7,512 bases of DNA from Nocardioides sp. Lineage in GTDB: Bacteria; Actinomycetota; Actinomycetes; Propionibacteriales; Nocardioidaceae. The notes beneath the pieces were generated by a model. The model worked only from the letters and a program-made list of their open reading frames with translations. It was not told where the DNA came from and searched no databases. The position numbers and the translations under genes were made by a program. Below, piece by piece: positions 6,729 to 7,512 of this stretch. Each line of letters starts with the position of its first letter. The stretch's first letter is position 1. The DNA lies in assembly GCA_023252065.1 (NCBI GenBank), contig JAHEXO010000091.1, forward strand, positions 1-7,512. The letters are read 5' to 3'.

Positions 6729-7512
6729 GTGAGCATCGCCGCCGGCGAGGAGATCGCGGCCGCAGGTGAGGGCGGGTTCGAGGTCGTCCTCGACAACTTC
6801 GAGGGCCCCTTCGACCTGCTGCTCAGCCTGATCGCCAAGCACAAGCTCGACATCACCGAGGTGTCGCTGTCGCGGGTCACCGACGAGTTCATCGCCCACG
6901 TCAAGGCGGGCGCCAGCCGCCAGGACGACGGGGCCTGGGACCTCGAGCAGACCTCGTCGTTCCTCGTCGTCGCGGCCACGCTGCTCGACCTGAAGTCCGC
7001 GCGGCTACTGCCGCAGGGCGACGTCGAGGACGAGGAGGACCTCGCGCTGCTCGAGGCCCGCGACCTGCTCTTCGCCCGCCTCCTGCAATACCGGGCGTTC
7101 AAGCAGGTCGCCGGGGTGCTCGCCCAACGGCTGGAGTCCGAGGCCAAGCGGTTCCCGCGGTCGGTGGGCCTCGAGGAGCGCTACGCCGGCCTGCTGCCCG
7201 AGGTGCTGATCGGGATCGGGCTCGACGCCTTCGCCTACCTCGCCGCCAAGGCGCTCGCGCCCAAGCCCGACGTCGAGGTCTCGCTGCACCACATCCACGC
7301 CCCGGCGGTCAGCGTCCGCGAGCAGGCGGCGCTCGTGGTCGACCGGCTCCGACGCGTCGGCACGATGACGTTCCGCGCGCTGTGCGGCGACTCGCCCGAC
7401 ACCCAGACCACGGTGGCCCGCTTCCTCGCGCTGCTCGAGCTGTTCCGCGAGAACACGGTCGCCTTCGAGCAGGTCTCGCCGCTGGGCGAGCTCACCGTGC
7501 GCTGGACCGGCA
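6729..7512 (+). CDS. scpA: Segregation and condensation protein A (partial, 3' end outside window)
   Basis: This is the kleisin subunit of the bacterial SMC-ScpAB condensin, which bridges the two SMC heads during chromosome compaction and segregation. GTG 6729 lies 7 bases after the previous stop, with GAGGA about 11 bases upstream. 261 codons are readable with no stop, and family members are about 250-300 residues, so only a short tail is missing. Diagnostic segments are the N-terminal LDNFEGPFDLLLSLIAKHKLD (21-41), which binds the SMC neck, AATLLDLKSARLLP (82-95), the mid-region acidic stretch VEDEEDLALLEARDLL (99-114), and the C-terminal winged-helix part. The winged-helix part includes VARFLALLELFRENTVAFEQ (229-248) and SPLGELTVRW (250-259), which contacts the SMC head. 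A VREQAALVVDRLR helix (196-208) precedes it. scpB is expected just outside the window. Co-transcription with parA and the RHH gene is strongly suggested by the spacing. Confidence 0.95.
   Translation, partial: MSIAAGEEIAAAGEGGFEVVLDNFEGPFDLLLSLIAKHKLDITEVSLSRVTDEFIAHVKAGASRQDDGAWDLEQTSSFLVVAATLLDLKSARLLPQGDVEDEEDLALLEARDLLFARLLQYRAFKQVAGVLAQRLESEAKRFPRSVGLEERYAGLLPEVLIGIGLDAFAYLAAKALAPKPDVEVSLHHIHAPAVSVREQAALVVDRLRRVGTMTFRALCGDSPDTQTTVARFLALLELFRENTVAFEQVSPLGELTVRWTG

Overview
The window is GC-rich, gene-dense DNA whose genes all read on the + strand, with frequent GTG starts, 4-base stop/start overlaps and G/C-ending codons. This points to a high-GC actinobacterium. The gene order parA-like / small gene / scpA, together with a CUT2-type sugar importer, would fit the Nocardioidaceae or a relative, but that placement is inference.

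Left block (1 to 4948), a sugar or polyol uptake and oxidation operon. In order it holds the C-terminal part of a solute-binding protein (its 5' end lies outside the window), a very strong intercistronic hairpin, a RbsC-type membrane permease, a single-domain ABC ATPase, and two Gfo/Idh/MocA family NAD(P)-dependent dehydrogenases. The last four genes are joined by overlaps (ATGA, GTGA, and an overlap of 4 or 16 bases), so they are almost certainly co-transcribed and translationally coupled. The second dehydrogenase looks most like inositol 2-dehydrogenase (IolG), so an inositol-like polyol is a reasonable guess for the substrate. The sequence does not fix it.

Intergenic region (4949 to 5192, 244 bases). 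This is the only real gap between genes. It contains a cluster of five TGCA-centred boxes, including TTGTGCACA and CTGTGCACA, which resemble high-GC DnaA boxes or sites for a palindrome-binding regulator. Downstream are a plausible sigma-70-type promoter (TTGAGG, 18 bases, TACAGT), an inverted repeat ATGTCG-N6-CGACAT in the predicted leader, and a good ribosome binding site.

Right block (5193 to the end), a chromosome-maintenance operon. It encodes a ParA/Soj-type ATPase with a long acidic and Pro/Val-repeat N-terminal extension, a 119-123 residue protein whose C-terminal half reads as a ribbon-helix-helix DNA-binding domain, and the condensin kleisin subunit ScpA, which is nearly complete when the window ends. 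The ParA/ScpA pairing is conserved in Actinobacteria. The ParA plus small RHH pair resembles plasmid ParA-ParG or delta-omega partition modules, in which the RHH protein binds repeats upstream of its own operon. With the repeat-bearing leader upstream, this is the most interesting hypothesis in the window.
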